Shown one piece after another: positions 1-12,829 of a stretch of DNA of 64,000 nt. Source of the DNA: Bryum argenteum. Taxonomy: Eukaryota; Streptophyta; Bryopsida; Bryales; Bryaceae. Under the pieces are notes generated by a model. That model was not told the DNA's origin. It did not search any database and saw only the letters and a list, made by a program, of their open reading frames with translations. Where the stretch lies: contig CM073323.1 of the NCBI GenBank assembly GCA_037043015.1, forward strand, positions 14,257,758 through 14,321,757, written 5' to 3'. The position numbers were made by a program, and so were the translations under genes. Positions within the stretch are counted from its first letter, which is position 1, and every line of letters starts with the position of its first letter.

Positions 1-1399
1 AAGAGCAAAAAAAACAAGAGGAGCCAAATTGTGCAAAAACATGTCATTTGGAGCCAAAATATTAGAAACGTACACCTGCATACCTAAAAACTTATATTTT
101 TTGAGCGGTAACAGGGACGGAGATGTCGACAACAGCAAGGACGGAGACGGGTCGGGGATAGGCATGGTTAATGTAATTATTAGCAACCGTGCACGAGCGT
201 ACTAGTAGTATTTTTGTCATCTTAACATGCCCCAAAGTACATCAACCTAAACCTCTTAAGGAGAAAATTATTTGAAAATCTCAAAAAGTATACTTAAACT
301 TTGTTGTAATGTAGTGATGATCATATAAATACTTACTGAAAATTGTTACAAATGTTGGATGTAGTTATAAGTGTAACAATTTGTAAACATACCATGAGTT
401 TCAACAATAATTTTCTAGTGTGCTAATATGTTCAACCGAAATGTCTATGACATAGCATTCAACTCTGGCAAGTCCAACAAATATATCTTATAATCAAATT
501 AGAAATAGAGTAGAATTTTGGGCGACAATATCGAAGAAGCAGAACTACTCTTAGAATAATTCTCCATGTATTTATCTCAATGGTGTATATATGGTGGATA
601 AAACCAAAATAAGGAAAACAACTTTCTCATATTGAAGTAGTTGTTGATAGAAGGAAGTTACTGAATGTGTACAAATTGAGCAAGCGATTGTTAGGGTCTA
701 CAAATTCTACATTCTCAACCTTTCTCATCCTACCTTTTGTGGTGATTCAAAGAATGGGCTTGCATCAGTGAAAAATACTCTCTTCTATACAATGCAAAAC
801 TTTGTTATTTTTATCATGAGGATGCATGTCGTTTTTTTTTAAACTATCTTGGATTGTGAAAAGACTTCTGCTTAACAAACTAAACTTTATTAAAATTCCA
901 ATCTATCAAATTTGGTTAAAGAATTTTTTTGAATGAAGAAGATATGGACCCTTCAAGGTTGGGTTTGGTGTGGTTCTTTTTTGTCTTGATTTGTTTAAAA
1001 TTGACTAGACTATGGATCTAAGATGTCCTCAAAAGATAAATGGTGTGAGTATTATGTTTGTGATGCTTGTTGTTAGATTATATGACTAACTTTTACATAG
1101 TTGCTCACAATCCTTAATTAATTTCTTTCATCCTAACCATGATAGATTGGAAGCTCATGAACTATTTGGAGGGTAATTGATAGAGGAAATATGACTACTA
1201 GGTCCAGTGGTGTTTGGAATCGCTTGGAAGTAGAAGGATTTTATTTTTGAGGACTCAAAATCAACTAGAAGAATATTACGAGGACAAATGGTAGCATGCA
1301 CTCTTAGTTCGCATGCTTTATTGGTGTCCTAGTGAATTGCCATGATGCTAGAAAGAATGTTGACATAGAACTTCTTCAACTGAAAGTTGAATTTCCACT
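1..1399. other. AT-rich, no gene recognised
   Basis: No ORF with recognisable homology, no RNA gene and no clear repeat boundary was seen. Confidence 0.5.
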
Positions 1400-1700
1400 T
1401 AAGGATATGCAAGAGAGGTGGTAAGAATTGTATTCAACCTTTGCAGATGACACAATGCTCCAAGTTGTGCAAGGTGTTAATAATGTTGTACCCTCTCAAG
1501 TCTTTACATTAAGAAATGAAGCTTAACAACGTTCTTCTAGAGTTTGTAGAGGAGCAAGCTTTGCGTGATGTAATCTTTTTGTTCTGCAAGGAGGTGTAAG
1601 GTTGTTTGCCTTTTATTTTGTTGAAACACAATGAAGGACATTCGAGGATACTAAGGGTGCAACGTGCTATAAGACACAAGAAAATTGGTCTTAGTCCAAT
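1400..1700 (+). pseudogene. Possible degraded LINE reverse transcriptase
   Basis: One frame around 1425-1525 reads STFADDTMLQVV followed by PSQVFTLRNEA. This resembles the F/YADDT...L catalytic block of non-LTR reverse transcriptases. Stops interrupt it on both sides and further homology is only suggestive (SGVWNRLEVEGF near 1210). No endonuclease, RNase H or poly-A tail was identified. Weak call. Confidence 0.25.
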
Positions 1701-1800
1701 GTTATTTTGGCACATCCATCTTGAGCAAAAATATCTAATTATGCTGATCATATGTTCCAAAATTTTACTTGAGGGGAACCCCCTTAGCCACACCTAAATC

Positions 1801-3789
1801 AAGTTAAATGGAACCGGTCTTTAAATAGTAATGTACCCGTCCAATCTTTCATATCTTGCATGACACTGAAACACATGTCAACGAACAGTATTTGAAGGAG
1901 ACTTCGATGCACTACTAAATAAGATTACAAAATGCTCTGTACAACTCAAGAATTAACACTGAATATCACAGGGCGGTTCGACTTATACCTGTTTGAATTG
2001 AACCAGTTGATTCCTGTTTCAACATATTACCCAAACCTCCGGACTTTTTTTTCAAGGGTTTTGATATGAGTTACCTTTACTCTGCCTCCTTTATTAACCA
2101 CTCTTGTGCAAAGATCTTAAAAATTAAAATTTTTGCAAGCATTTAAGATTTGTAAGAAAGTGACACATATTAAGTTTTTGTTGGCCACACATTTGTATGT
2201 AGTATGAGATTTTATTATTTTGTATACTTGACATTAAATCATCAATAAATAAATAGTTGAAAGTTATCATAAACATTATTAGAGCTCACATATTGATCAC
2301 TACTCTAGGTTGATAGTAGATTTTTCTATATTTAGCCAATTAATTAATTAATTTGAAATAGCATGTATGGCAGTTTCTTCAATAAACAAGTTTTGTTTGG
2401 TTCTTCAAATAAACCATACAAGAATAATTATATTTGGAAAATAATTTGCTCATAAGTTTGGCTCTATTTTTAAAATTAATTACAATTTAACATGCTATCA
2501 ACCTACAAGTAGTAAGAATATGTTTTTTACATTTCAATTAAGTCATGGTTGGGTTGTAAACATAGTCTTAATCACAATAGACAAGTTGTAAGATACACCA
2601 TGTCTTACTAGTGTATGTTGACAAGATTTGGAAATAGCTTGGATCTTGTACACTTCTAAGTTCTCCTCCCTAACCAAGCCATGACATTGGTCATGGCTTC
2701 AAGCTTGCTTTTGCATTATATTCACTAGGGAGGTTTGAATCAAAGCTTGAACAAAGAGTGAATGAAGCAAATTAGTAATACCTATAAGTTTAAGGTTCAA
2801 AAATTTCAATTTTTAAAATTACGGAAAATGATTTTTGATAAATTCAATATAGAAGTATAGTTTCAAGAAACTTTTAACCTTCTCAATGCTCTTGACTTTG
2901 CATTTTGATGAAAATAAGAGATATTGCATGAGCGCCGTAAGACAAGAGTTTGAGTAAAGCCCTACTTGTTGTTAACAATATTCTATAAGTGCATGAATCG
3001 GGGTGTCTAGGTTGTCGATATACATGAACCTGCTCATTGAGCCACATGTGTAGTGCAACACAAGAATCTCACCCTAAGTCCGACCAATAGATAGAGAAGG
3101 AGGGAGGACTTATTTGTGTAAGTCTACTTAAGCCCATATTGTAACCTTGTTGTTTACTTTCTTAGTTGAAAATCACATTCATGTTGAGTATCCTACTAGC
3201 ATATTATTTTTGAACCTTTTTGGTAAACCATGAATCACAAGTAGCACCTCTAGAGTAGACAAGAGTGCAATGCTAAGACAAAAGTCATGTAATGAGACAA
3301 GAAACGCTCGAGGTGTTGATATTGACATTTGTGTTAGCTATCTAGGTTGTTTTGATGGTTGTTGATTGAATCTCTAATTTAAGACCTTTGTTGTATGTGT
3401 GGTTGTCCTTCTTCAATGTATGATTCAAGTCCATTGTTTGTTTTCTCCACAACCAGTCTATTGTTGCTGCTTAGGTAGGTATTTGAGTCATCGTTTGGTC
3501 AGTGCTTGGCTCCAACTATGGAATCATCTCTCAATCCTTCTCTACAAATTCATTGCTGTCAAAATCAAGCTTTCTTGTAACTCGCTACGAAATTACTTTT
3601 AATCATATGTTCAGACAATTATGAGGTCAAAATCTCATCATTGTGTAGGGATATTGTTCTAAAATATTTAAGATAGACAATAAGTGTTGATTGACTTTGA
3701 ACTGGAAGTAGGAAAATCTCTTCAAATCTTTTGGAGATTTTTTGTTACTATCTCACTGCCACTCTCTTACGTATCCTACTAAAAGTTGC
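1801..3789. other. AT-rich, no gene recognised
   Basis: Stop-rich in all frames. A short ORF at 3399-3602 has no recognisable motif. Nothing supportable. Confidence 0.5.
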
Positions 3790-5121
3790 TTAACCCATAA
3801 ACGTCCCAACCTATTTTTAGCCAAAAAAACACATTTTCAGAATAATTGTCATGTATGAAATTGAAGGTAATTTATTCAAATTCCAACTATACAATCTTGT
3901 AATAGACTTATTGTAGGTCATGTGGGTCAAATTTAAAACCATGAGGCTAATAGATTGCAAGATCATAATGTATTAGTACTCAAAATAGATTCCAGAATTT
4001 CATCACTTTCACTTTGAGGTGGAAATGTTACCAATATACCTATTGCAGTAGAAAAAATCACTATCTAGAAAGATATTTACATTCATCTTAATGAGACCTT
4101 CTCCCAAAAAAAGTTTTTCAAAGTACTTTCTTGGCTCACATAATAGCCTTGCAATGGTGAAAATTGCCCTAAAGTTTACAAAGGAAAAAAGTCCAAAAGT
4201 AAACCCCTTGTACTAAAGTGCATATAACTAATATTTAACTAATTATGGACTTATTTGCAACTTATGGACTTTTTGCAACTAATGAAGAACCTTGGTTTTA
4301 TCGGCAGCCAGCCGATACATCCCCACATCAACGACTTTCAAAAGGCCATAACTCAGTCAAATTCTGTCCAAATCAAAAATATGAGGTGTTTTTTGACATC
4401 TACATTTTTCGTAAATATCAAAAAACACCTCATATGTTTAATTTGGACAAAATTGACTGAGTTATGACCTTTCAAAGATTACTGATGGAGTTTAAAGGTA
4501 ATATCGGTGAACAACCGACATTAATTCTGGACTAAGAATTTGTCCAGAAGTAGTGAAATATCAGTCATATCATGTCTTCATTGTAACTTGGATGAATTTA
4601 AGGTTTCTACGACCATAAGTAAACTCAAATTAGAGTTCAACCCAACAAACAAAGTTGAAATTCATTGATGAATGAAGGAGAAAGAACTTCTCAAAAACCA
4701 TGTAATTCTTAATTCTTTTAATGTAGAAACATCATCAAAAATCCCATACCTAAAATATTTAAAAAATAATCTTCCAACAACAAAATTGCTGTATTTCATC
4801 TTAAGCTCATACTTATGCAAAAAAAAAAAAAAAAATCATGAAAAACTAGATTAGATTTCACATAATTGGCTTGCAATCATAAAACATGCCCCATATTTGA
4901 AATGCCAAAAACAAGAGTTGCCTTCACTAAAATGCTTGCTATGAATTTCATACTCTCTTGTATAGGTTTGCAATATTTGCAGACAAACTAGACTTGATTT
5001 GGGACCTAACCCTAGTGATTTCATCCAAAATAGACCTTGGATGAAGAGGCTATGGCTCTTCAAAGTTGTTGCCTTCTATCCGAAGTGTTGTTCTTGTACG
5101 TTCGGTGCGTTTAGGGGTTAA
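3790..5121 (+). mobile_element. TTAA-flanked piggyBac-like non-autonomous element
   Basis: Ends 3794-5117, flanked by TTAA at 3790-3793 and 5118-5121. The left end is CCCATAAACGTCCCAACC; the right end read inward is CCCCTAAACGCACCG. It has no transposase ORF. Internal sequence is shared with the elements at 5290, 12073, 18522, 19035, 33762, 35154, 37330 and about 48410, so this is the main family. A 327-bp foldback element (4233-4559) is inserted in it, which accounts for its extra length over the usual 0.95-1.03 kb. Confidence 0.7.
4233..4559. mobile_element. 327-bp foldback MITE with long internal hairpin
   Basis: Begins ATTTAACTAATTATGG and ends in a degenerate inverse of this (gtagtgaaat); the copy at 29850-30176 keeps the better terminal repeat CATAATTAGTTAAAT. 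Internally GGCCATAACTCAGTCAAATT and its reverse complement, each followed by the two arms of AATATGAGGTGTTTTTTGA, form a long stem around 4340-4475. Both copies are exactly 327 bp. The apparent AT/TA target duplication is ambiguous. Confidence 0.65.
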
Positions 5122-5289
5122 TAGACACACTTGAATGAGACCAAGTTGTTTTTCCATATTGGATACCTTCCTTATATTTGCTTAAGACTTGTGCGTTTTA
5201 GATTTTAAAGCCTTTGTTGATAAGTATTCTTGTAATCTCACATGTAACACATATCATTGTTCACCATTTTCCCTATCTTTCACGAAACT

Positions 5290-6032
5290 TTAACCCCTAG
5301 AAGCCCTTTTCTATTTTTAGCCAAAAAACACAATTTTGAAAAATGTGCCATACATGAAAATGAAGGTAAGCTCTTTAAATCTAAATCGTACAAAATTGTA
5401 ACAAACATATTATATAATATTGTGGACCAAAATTTGATTTATGAGGCTACATAGATTGCAAGATCAAAATGTATCACTATCCAAAACAAACTTCAAAATT
5501 CCATCAATTCCACTTTGAAGTGAAAAAACTACCAACAAACCAATGGAAGTAAAAAAATGATCAACTAGAAAGTTGTCACATTCATCTCAAAAAAACCCTC
5601 ACACTTAAAAAATGCACCATAGAAATATTCTTGCGTGGATCAAATGAATGGTGAAAATTGTTTAGAAATGGAAAAAAGTCCAAAAGCATCCCGCTTGCAC
5701 TCAAAATCTATAAACTACCTTCAAGTCACCTTTGTGTGGGTCAAGGTTTCCACTACTAAAGTTACACTCTAATTGGAATCCATCCCAAAATAAAGTTTTG
5801 GTGAATGAAGGAGATATAGCTCCTCAAAGATATTCCATTGTCACTTTTTTCACTATAAAAATATTTTTCCCCGAATTTAATACCAAAAGTATTTGGATGT
5901 AAAGCTTCCAAGTAGAAGGTTGTTGGTAATCATCCTAAGATCACACTTGTGTAAAAAAATTCATGAAAAAGAATTTTTTCATTCAAAATAAGGGATTGGA
6001 ATAGTGAAACAAGCCAAATGTTTCAAAGAGTG
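5290..6032 (+). mobile_element. TTAA element, 3'-truncated copy
   Basis: Starts TTAA then CCCCTAGAAGCCC and follows the main family internally (ctatttttagccaaaaaacaca, 'gaggctacatagattgcaagatc', 'gtgaaacaagccaaatgtttcaaa'). I cannot find the right end or its TTAA, so about 0.3 kb is missing. Confidence 0.55.
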
Positions 6033-6312
6033 GAAACTTAAGTGTATGGAAAAGCATAAGCTCTAGTTAAGCTTACTAGAGCTCAATTTTCGGCATTGCG
6101 CTATTATTGACAGTTCTACTCTACACATGATAGAATTTGCCTCAAGCTTTGAGAGTTCTTAGTCTTTGCATCTGTTGAGTAAAATGGAAGTATTTGGGTG
6201 AGTTGTGTTCATATAAACGGCTTGGGTATTACACCTACGAAGGCATTCTACATCTTGTTGATGTTGAGTAGTAAAAAGGTTCAGCCAGAGAGTGAGAACA
6301 TTGACAAGCAAA

Positions 6313-7402
6313 TGTTGAACTCCGGCGTGTTTTCACTCCATCCCTCTGATGCTGCCGCCAGCATGCGTCCAAGAAGGTCGTTGCCGAAAGAGTCCATTTT
6401 ACGCCGCTCACTGATGAGGCCTCGGAGGAGAGCATCTACTTCGGAACTCATGTGATACAGCATTCTATTTTCCTTTCGTAGGAATTCGCCTGCACAAATA
6501 CGCTTTGCTGCGCACGTACGGTTTTAATGAGTTGTTGTGCAACAAGTGCCTGGAGCTTGAAGATTTGTTCGCCTATTTTGAAATCGTCACCAAAAGCTGT
6601 CCGCGAGATGATTCTTCCCGAGATCTTGTGAAGATCTGGCGCCACATCGACTTCCGCCTCGCCGCCTCCATCAGCTACCATGTTCTCCCACTTCTGTATC
6701 TCGGTCGCTGCTCCGTTCACCATCGCTTCCACCATGGCCTGCACGCACACCATATCCAACTAAAATTATTACCTATATATTACTCTCAGATAGCTCCAGA
6801 AAGTTTGATTGCCACTTACCTTGAGAGCATCTTGATGAAAGAAGGGATTAATTGTGCGTCTCTCCAAACTCCACTTCTCGCCTCCCGAACTGAGCAGCCT
6901 TCTACCAACCACGACTGCGAAGAATTGATGAAGCTCAGACCTCGTCAGGGACTCGTGATTGGTGATAATCAACTCTTTCACTACTTCCGGGTCTCGCACG
7001 ACTAGTCGCGTCATTGATCCCCACCGGTAGACGAACATTTAACCTCCTCAAAGATCATCTTTAGTTAGAATAGCCACAAAGTAACTCGAACAAGTTAGCG
7101 TTTGACGATCGAGTTGTATACCATATTTTGAGAAGTACGTGGCGTACTAAGGAGTGACAGTCGGCGACAAATTGGCGTAGTCATTCATCGAAAGATTGTC
7201 AGGAGGCGATTGAGAGGACTTGACCGTCTTCATGCCGTGGCCGAACGGAGGTCCTCCAATGCCCCACTTTCGCCATAATGCGACGCAGTCTCAGCTGCTC
7301 CCAGAGCGCATTCCTTGCAAGCTTCAGTACGAGGTACACAAGCACGCTTGCCACCACCACTGCGAGAGCGTTGGTCACATTCGCAGACATGGTTGCTGCC
7401 AT
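6313..7402 (-). pseudogene. CYP72-clan cytochrome P450, truncated copy 1
   Basis: Remnant of a membrane-anchored P450 mono-oxygenase. Exon 1 (7122-7402) starts MAATMSANVTNAL with a hydrophobic anchor. Exon 2 (6820-7043) has MTRLVVRDPE and GEKWSLERRTINPFFHQD. A fused exon 3-4 (6313-6738) has AMVEAMVNGAATEIQKWE, ISGRIISRTAFGDDF and SSEVDALLRGL. Lesions against copy 2 (30991-32847): a 1-nt insertion in exon 1 after RRIMAK shifts the frame; the first codons of exon 2 give TAA (7039-7041) where copy 2 has AAA; exon 2 has a small deletion; intron 3 and the adjacent coding sequence are missing; and everything after NTPEFN, including the I helix, ExxR and heme-binding Cys, is lost. It does keep serine where copy 2 has a stop. 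Clan assignment rests on copy 2's C-terminus. Function unknown. Confidence 0.85.
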
Positions 7403-8420
7403 GGATGCTCCGCTTCCGCTCGAAGCCGATCCCCCATGGTTGCTGCCATTCTCACCTCAACGTTGTGACCGATTAAGGTGGAGGCTCCCATTATCAACCA
7501 GTCAATGCAAGCCACTTTAGGAAATAAAGTTTCTAATTGAATTTGTTGATCGTATTATGTACGGAGGGAATCAAAAGTACGAGAACTATTATCTATCTTA
7601 AGAAATGCCAGAATTAGTTTTTGTGATAAGTACCTCAGATATACAGGATAAAAGGTTACATGATTGGTATAGATGCCTCTGCATTGAATTTTGGTCAATG
7701 GCACACAAATGTTAATTCCCAGGTCGGATTTTGAAAACTCCCACCGCTCTGAGGCAGATAGGTAGCATATTTGTCACATTACGAAAAACAGAAAAAATTA
7801 GTGAGAAGAACTGACAATTTGTCCCCAACTCGAGGAACCCAGATGTCCGCTGATGGATGACACTCTAAATCGTAAACTGATCTGTTTCAGTTTTCGGATG
7901 ACTTGCCTCCCTTCCTCCGTCAATGAGAGACAAGTACAAATGATAAGTGGATGAGCATCCGTCATTTTATCCTGAAGGGTTGAATGGATAGGTTTTCGGT
8001 GGGTTGGTGACAACCCGATGTAACGCTATCAGAGAGTGTTTCATTGCGATGAGATTGTTACAAGAGAATCAAGGTAGATAAAGTCTGGTACTAGTTCATG
8101 CAACAAAGATGTCATATTAAATTGATAATTCTGCATCATAATGATCATACACGGCTTCAGTTATCAAATTTCAGACACAGGTGCACAACGAAAACAGTGA
8201 GATTTACAGGGGAAACCATTAACTCAAGCATTGAATGAATCGCTTCAGCAGATTCGACGAATGGATACAATTCGATGTTGCAGGATCATCAAAACTGCAG
8301 GAACGACTGGGCTTACTCAGCCTACTTCCCATATGAACTACTCCCGCGTCATCATCATCATCAACATTACATAACTTACAAGCACCCTCACTGACTGCAA
8401 CTACAATCGCTAGGTACATT
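7403..8420. other. Intergenic, P450 remnant to GapA copy A
   Basis: No coding exon recognised. The stretch from about 8050 to 8420 probably holds the 3' UTR of the GapA gene on the - strand. A word like the Stowaway terminus (gtacggaggga, 7560) may be a MITE scar. Confidence 0.4.
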
Positions 8421-10060
8421 CTATTCCCACTTCTCGGCCACCAAGTTGGCCAAGTCCACCACCCTCTGCGAGTATCCCCACTCGTTGTCGTACCACGCAA
8501 CAACCTTCACGTAGTCATCTCCCATGACCATCGTCAATGAGGAGTCCACAGTCGATGAAACGTCCGTGCACCTGAAGTCCACTGACACCAGAGGCTCATC
8601 GCACACTGCCAACACTCCCTTCAACTGGGGGGTGTTGCACGCATCCCTGAATGCCTGGTTCACCTCCTCAGCGAACGTCTTCTTCTCCACCTGCACCACC
8701 AGATCCACCACCGACACGTTCGGGGTAGGCACACGCAGCGCGATACCATTGATCTTGCCCTTCAGCCTCGGCAGCACCAGCGCCACAGCCTTCGCTGCTC
8801 CCGTCGACGTCGGCACAATGTTCAGTGCCGCGGCACGGGCTCTCCTCAAGTCACGGTGAGAGGCGTCCAGCAGCCTTTGGTCACCAGTGTACGAGTGGGT
8901 GGTGGTCATGGTGCCCTTAATGATTCCGAACTTCTCGTCCAACACCTTCACGAACGGTGCCAGGCAGTTGGTGGTGCAAGACGCATTGCTGATGATCTTG
9001 TCCTCGTGCTTGTAGTCCTGCTCGTTCACGCCCACCACGTATGTCGGGATGGGGCCCTTTCCGGGAGCGGTGATGAGAACCTTCTTGGCTCCGGCTTCCA
9101 AATGCTTGCCAGCTCCGGCCTCGTCAACGAAAACTCCGGTTCCCTCGATCACCAGATCGATGCCCATTTCCCTGCACATGCAATCGAACATATATCAACA
9201 TACGATCCACATTGCCAACTACATTGCCTGTCCGCCATTGAGCACATGTCGTCGAATCACCATCAAATTCACACCCAAAATTCATGCTGACTTACCCCCA
9301 TGGCAGGTTGAGCGGGTTCCTGTCGGACACCACCTTGATGACCTTGCCGTCAATGCTGATGCCATCGTTGCCAGCCACCTTCACATCGGCATCGAAGGTA
9401 CCCAACATGGAGTCGTACTTCAACAAGTGCGACGCCTGCTTCACGCCTCCGGTGTCGTTGATCACCACGACCTCCAAGGGAGAGTCCTTCCTTCCGTGCC
9501 AGCACCGGACGAAGTTGCGTCCGATACGCCCGAAGCCATTAATGGCGACCTTGATCTTAGCCTCAGTCACAGCCCTCGTAGCTCCAGAGCTGGCAGCCTA
9601 CACCACCACACATTGCCCAAAACACTCAAATTCCACTCTGTACTCACTCAAATTCAGCTACATAACTCCTCATTACTAAGATACATCAGATTTAGCGACT
9701 CTGGATAACATTCCTTCGAGATCAAAGCACGGGAATGAACATACCACAGCGGACTGAGCAGCCACGACCATAGCGAGGTCATCGGAGCGCTTGCCGAATG
9801 TCACAGCGCTGCTGTTCTTCATGCCAGAGAATTCAGCGAATCCATTGGACCCAGCAACCTGCCCAACACGACATCCCCACATCAGAACTCAAATTCGCCA
9901 ATTCCACAAAGCTAACTGATCAAGTACCAGGGGGTCATTGGCAACCAAATGAGCCAGCTGGGTGCTTGAGCTGTGACCAGCGCGAGCAATGCAGGGCGTG
10001 CGTTACCTTGAGCGAGGCAGTGGAGGGAGCAGAGGCCGCGGCGAACGCGGTGGCGGCCAT
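8421..10060 (-). CDS. GapA: Plastid NADP-GAPDH subunit A, tandem copy A
   Basis: Calvin-cycle enzyme of the chloroplast stroma that reduces 1,3-bisphosphoglycerate to glyceraldehyde-3-phosphate with NADPH. Four exons join in frame by GT-AG introns: 10007-10060, 9745-9858, 9296-9597 and 8421-9171, giving 406 residues. Exon 1 starts [13 protein letters not shown] and with exon 2 forms the transit peptide, which keeps the [13 protein letters not shown] stretch typical of GapA precursors. Mature part: NGFGRIGR dinucleotide-binding motif at 76-83, SCTTNC with catalytic Cys222, then the [16 protein letters not shown] region. It ends VAEKWE without the C-terminal extension of GapB, so it is the A subunit. 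Residue 377 is Tyr in GDDYVKV, where copy B has Met. Copy B lies about 5.9 kb away in the same orientation. Upstream it shares a 28-bp block and a GATAAG box with copy B. Splice sites are my reading, but lengths and phases agree exactly between copies. Confidence 0.96.
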
Positions 10061-10120
10061 GGCTGGAGGATGCAGTGGGGAAGGTGGGGAAAAGTGATGG
10101 GTCAGGGGAGGCAGGGCGCG

Positions 10121-10184
10121 ACGCTTATCAGATGTGCATATTGCGAGGCTACAGCAGCGGCCTCAGAATGGAGATAACGCTATC
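10121..10184 (-). promoter_or_regulatory. Conserved upstream block of GapA copy A
   Basis: Between 61 and 124 bp upstream of the start codon. A 28-bp block (10157-10184, containing CCTCAGAATGGAGATAA) recurs with one mismatch upstream of copy B at 16084-16111. A second shared word, acgcttatcag, holds GATAAG on the coding strand (10124-10129). GATAAG is the I-box found in light-regulated plant promoters of the rbcS/GapA type; its role here is inferred. Flanking sequence is not conserved between the copies. Confidence 0.5.
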
Positions 10185-10185
10185 G

Positions 10186-12072
10186 TCGCAATTGCTCCTC
10201 CCCCCTGCTTCGCCCCTTCTGGAGAGCCCCTTCCTTGCCTTAGCTTGGCTTGGCTCCCCGCGTCCGACGTGGATTGGTGACTGGATTTCGAGCCCCTCGT
10301 TCTTTTCTTCATGGCCAGTGAATTCTTACGTGGGACCCCCACTCAGTCTGTATTCAAAGGTTACATTGTGGCCGTTCTGTGTGTTTGTACTTGTAGTTTG
10401 CTGCGCTGAGTTAAGGTAAGCTTCCCAATAATGGAGCAAATTTCAGCATGGCAAATGTGGAGTGAAGTTAACAGTGCAAGCAAATGTGTGTGTCTGGGCA
10501 GACTGGCCGCAAGTAGAAAGGTCCAATCTTTCCGATTCCTCATTTTTTGAGCTCTTTTAGAATCGAGTATAAGTAGGACTTATAGGGTGAGAGAACCAAA
10601 ATCCACACAGTCCACATGATCTAACAGCCGAGCTCAGAGATTTTCTTGGGTTGAAATGAAGATTTCCTTGGATAGTATGTTCCTCATATGTACATGCAGT
10701 ATGGTGGACACCTATAGGTGTACTTATATTAGTCACTTCTAGATTTGTTGTTAAATATGTTAGTGCTTAAATATAAAACAAAAATAGTGAAACCTTGTCT
10801 TTTATATTTCCTAATCCCTGAAAAATAATAAATCACATGTGCCATCATTCGAAGTATGGTAAATGGCTTAAGTGTCTAAAAATAGGTGTACCTACCTAGG
10901 TGTTCTCAAAATAATACAATAGAGAATGTTTAGAGTTGAAAATTGGCCTTCAAAGCTCACCCTAGTGTGCCACTTTTGACACCGCGCCATTACTAAGTAA
11001 ATTTCCTTAGCAAGTTTTCCTTGCTTTGCAATGGTTGCTCTACAAGTAATTTGGTTTTTTGCGATTTAGTGATACTAATAAATATGAATTTTTCAAGGCC
11101 ACGACAACAAATTATGTGTATCGAATGAACACATAATTTCAATGAAGATACACATTGGGTGCTCCCCATGGCTTTGTGAACACAAAAGTATAACAGATTA
11201 AAAACTTAAATTGTGGGATCTCATATTAAAACACTCAAATCCCATAAGTTGATTTTCACTTAGTATAGTTACCACCTCATAAGATTTAAAAATCTAAAAT
11301 CTTTTCCAGTATAGATTTCTTAAATGAGTCCAAATCTAGTATAATGTGGCATGGTAATATTACATCACATGAAGGCGAGGCAAATATCTTGGTGAATTGT
11401 TTAATTACCTTAATGAGCTTTCATTTTTTTTTTTTTTTGATGATAACACATTTTTGACATACTATTGAAGAAGCCAAAAACAATCCAACTGCATGATGTA
11501 TATGTAAATTTGAGCTCAAGATTAAAATGATTTGTACATAGTCATTCCAACTCTTGAAACAAAATCAAGATCTAAAGATTAGAAATTGTAGTTATGCTGA
11601 ATATGATTAGGAGATTCAGTGATTACTTGATTGACAAGACTGTAACCAATTCATTATCACTTGTAACGTCACCAAGGAAAACTTCTACGTATATATGATA
11701 AGATCATCAGAAAAGAATAGCCCCTTGCTTATAAATCATATCCTACTTAGTGCCTTATACACCCAAGTTTGTTGAAGCTTGAGGTGTATTAGGAGTAAAG
11801 GTCATTTTGAATCGAGTATCAAAACTCAATCACCACAAAGGATTTTGATAGGTCTATTCTAATTAGAGAAGGCATGTGACATTGTTTTCTTCAAAATAAG
11901 TAATTGCTCTATTTGGCCCCTTTGTAAGTAAGATAATTTCTCTAAAAGGTAATGATCACAACAATTGCAAATCACTTCCAAGTCAATTTGATTAGCGCTT
12001 TTGTTTTAACTTTGTAACCTTACATGTATTTTACAAAAATTATGATAAAAAACATGAGTACAACCTATTTGT
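10186..12072. other. AT-rich spacer between the two GapA copies
   Basis: No gene or clear element boundary seen. A homopolymer T run lies near 11426-11438. Confidence 0.5.
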
Positions 12073-12763
12073 TTAACCCTTAAACACCCAAGGGGGTTCT
12101 AAAACGAGAAACTTAATTTTTTGCAAAGTTTCATAAATGAAAATAAAGGCAAGCTATCTAGATATTTACCGTAAAGTCTTGAAGTATACTTGTGGTAAGT
12201 CATGTGGATCAAATTTGGAGTGATGAGGCCTCATAGATTGCAAGATCATAACAGTTTGGTACCCAAAAAAAATCAGCATTTCAGCATTCTCACTTTGAAG
12301 TGAATATGCTAACAACAAGCATATTGCAATGAAGAATTCACCAAATACAAGTTTATTCAACCTCGCCTCAATAACACTCTTGTACATAGGATTTATAAGA
12401 AAAAATTCTTCGCTCAAATAATAGCCTTGCAAGGGTGAAAATTGCCAAAATAACAGTAAAGGAAAAAGGGCCCAAATCTACACACCTTGCACTCGAATTC
12501 TTGCCTTATCTTCAAAACACTTTCAATTGGGTCAAGTTTTTTACCACTTAAACTATACGCTATTTGGAACCTATTCTAGAAAAAAAAGTAGAAATCCAAC
12601 GGTGATAGAAGGAGATATAGCTCCTTAAAAATTATCCACTTATTCACTTTATTCATTTTAGAAACATCATTGAAAATCAAATACCAAATAATTTGGATAA
12701 AAAATCGTCCAACTACATACTTGTTATACTTCATCTTAAAATCATGATTACATAGATGAAAAT

Positions 12764-12829
<66 letters not shown>

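Noticed and set aside
8524-9708. Long + strand ORFs over GapA exons (also 14256-15543)
   Set aside because: Antisense shadows of highly codon-biased GapA exons. They repeat identically over both copies and have no family of their own.
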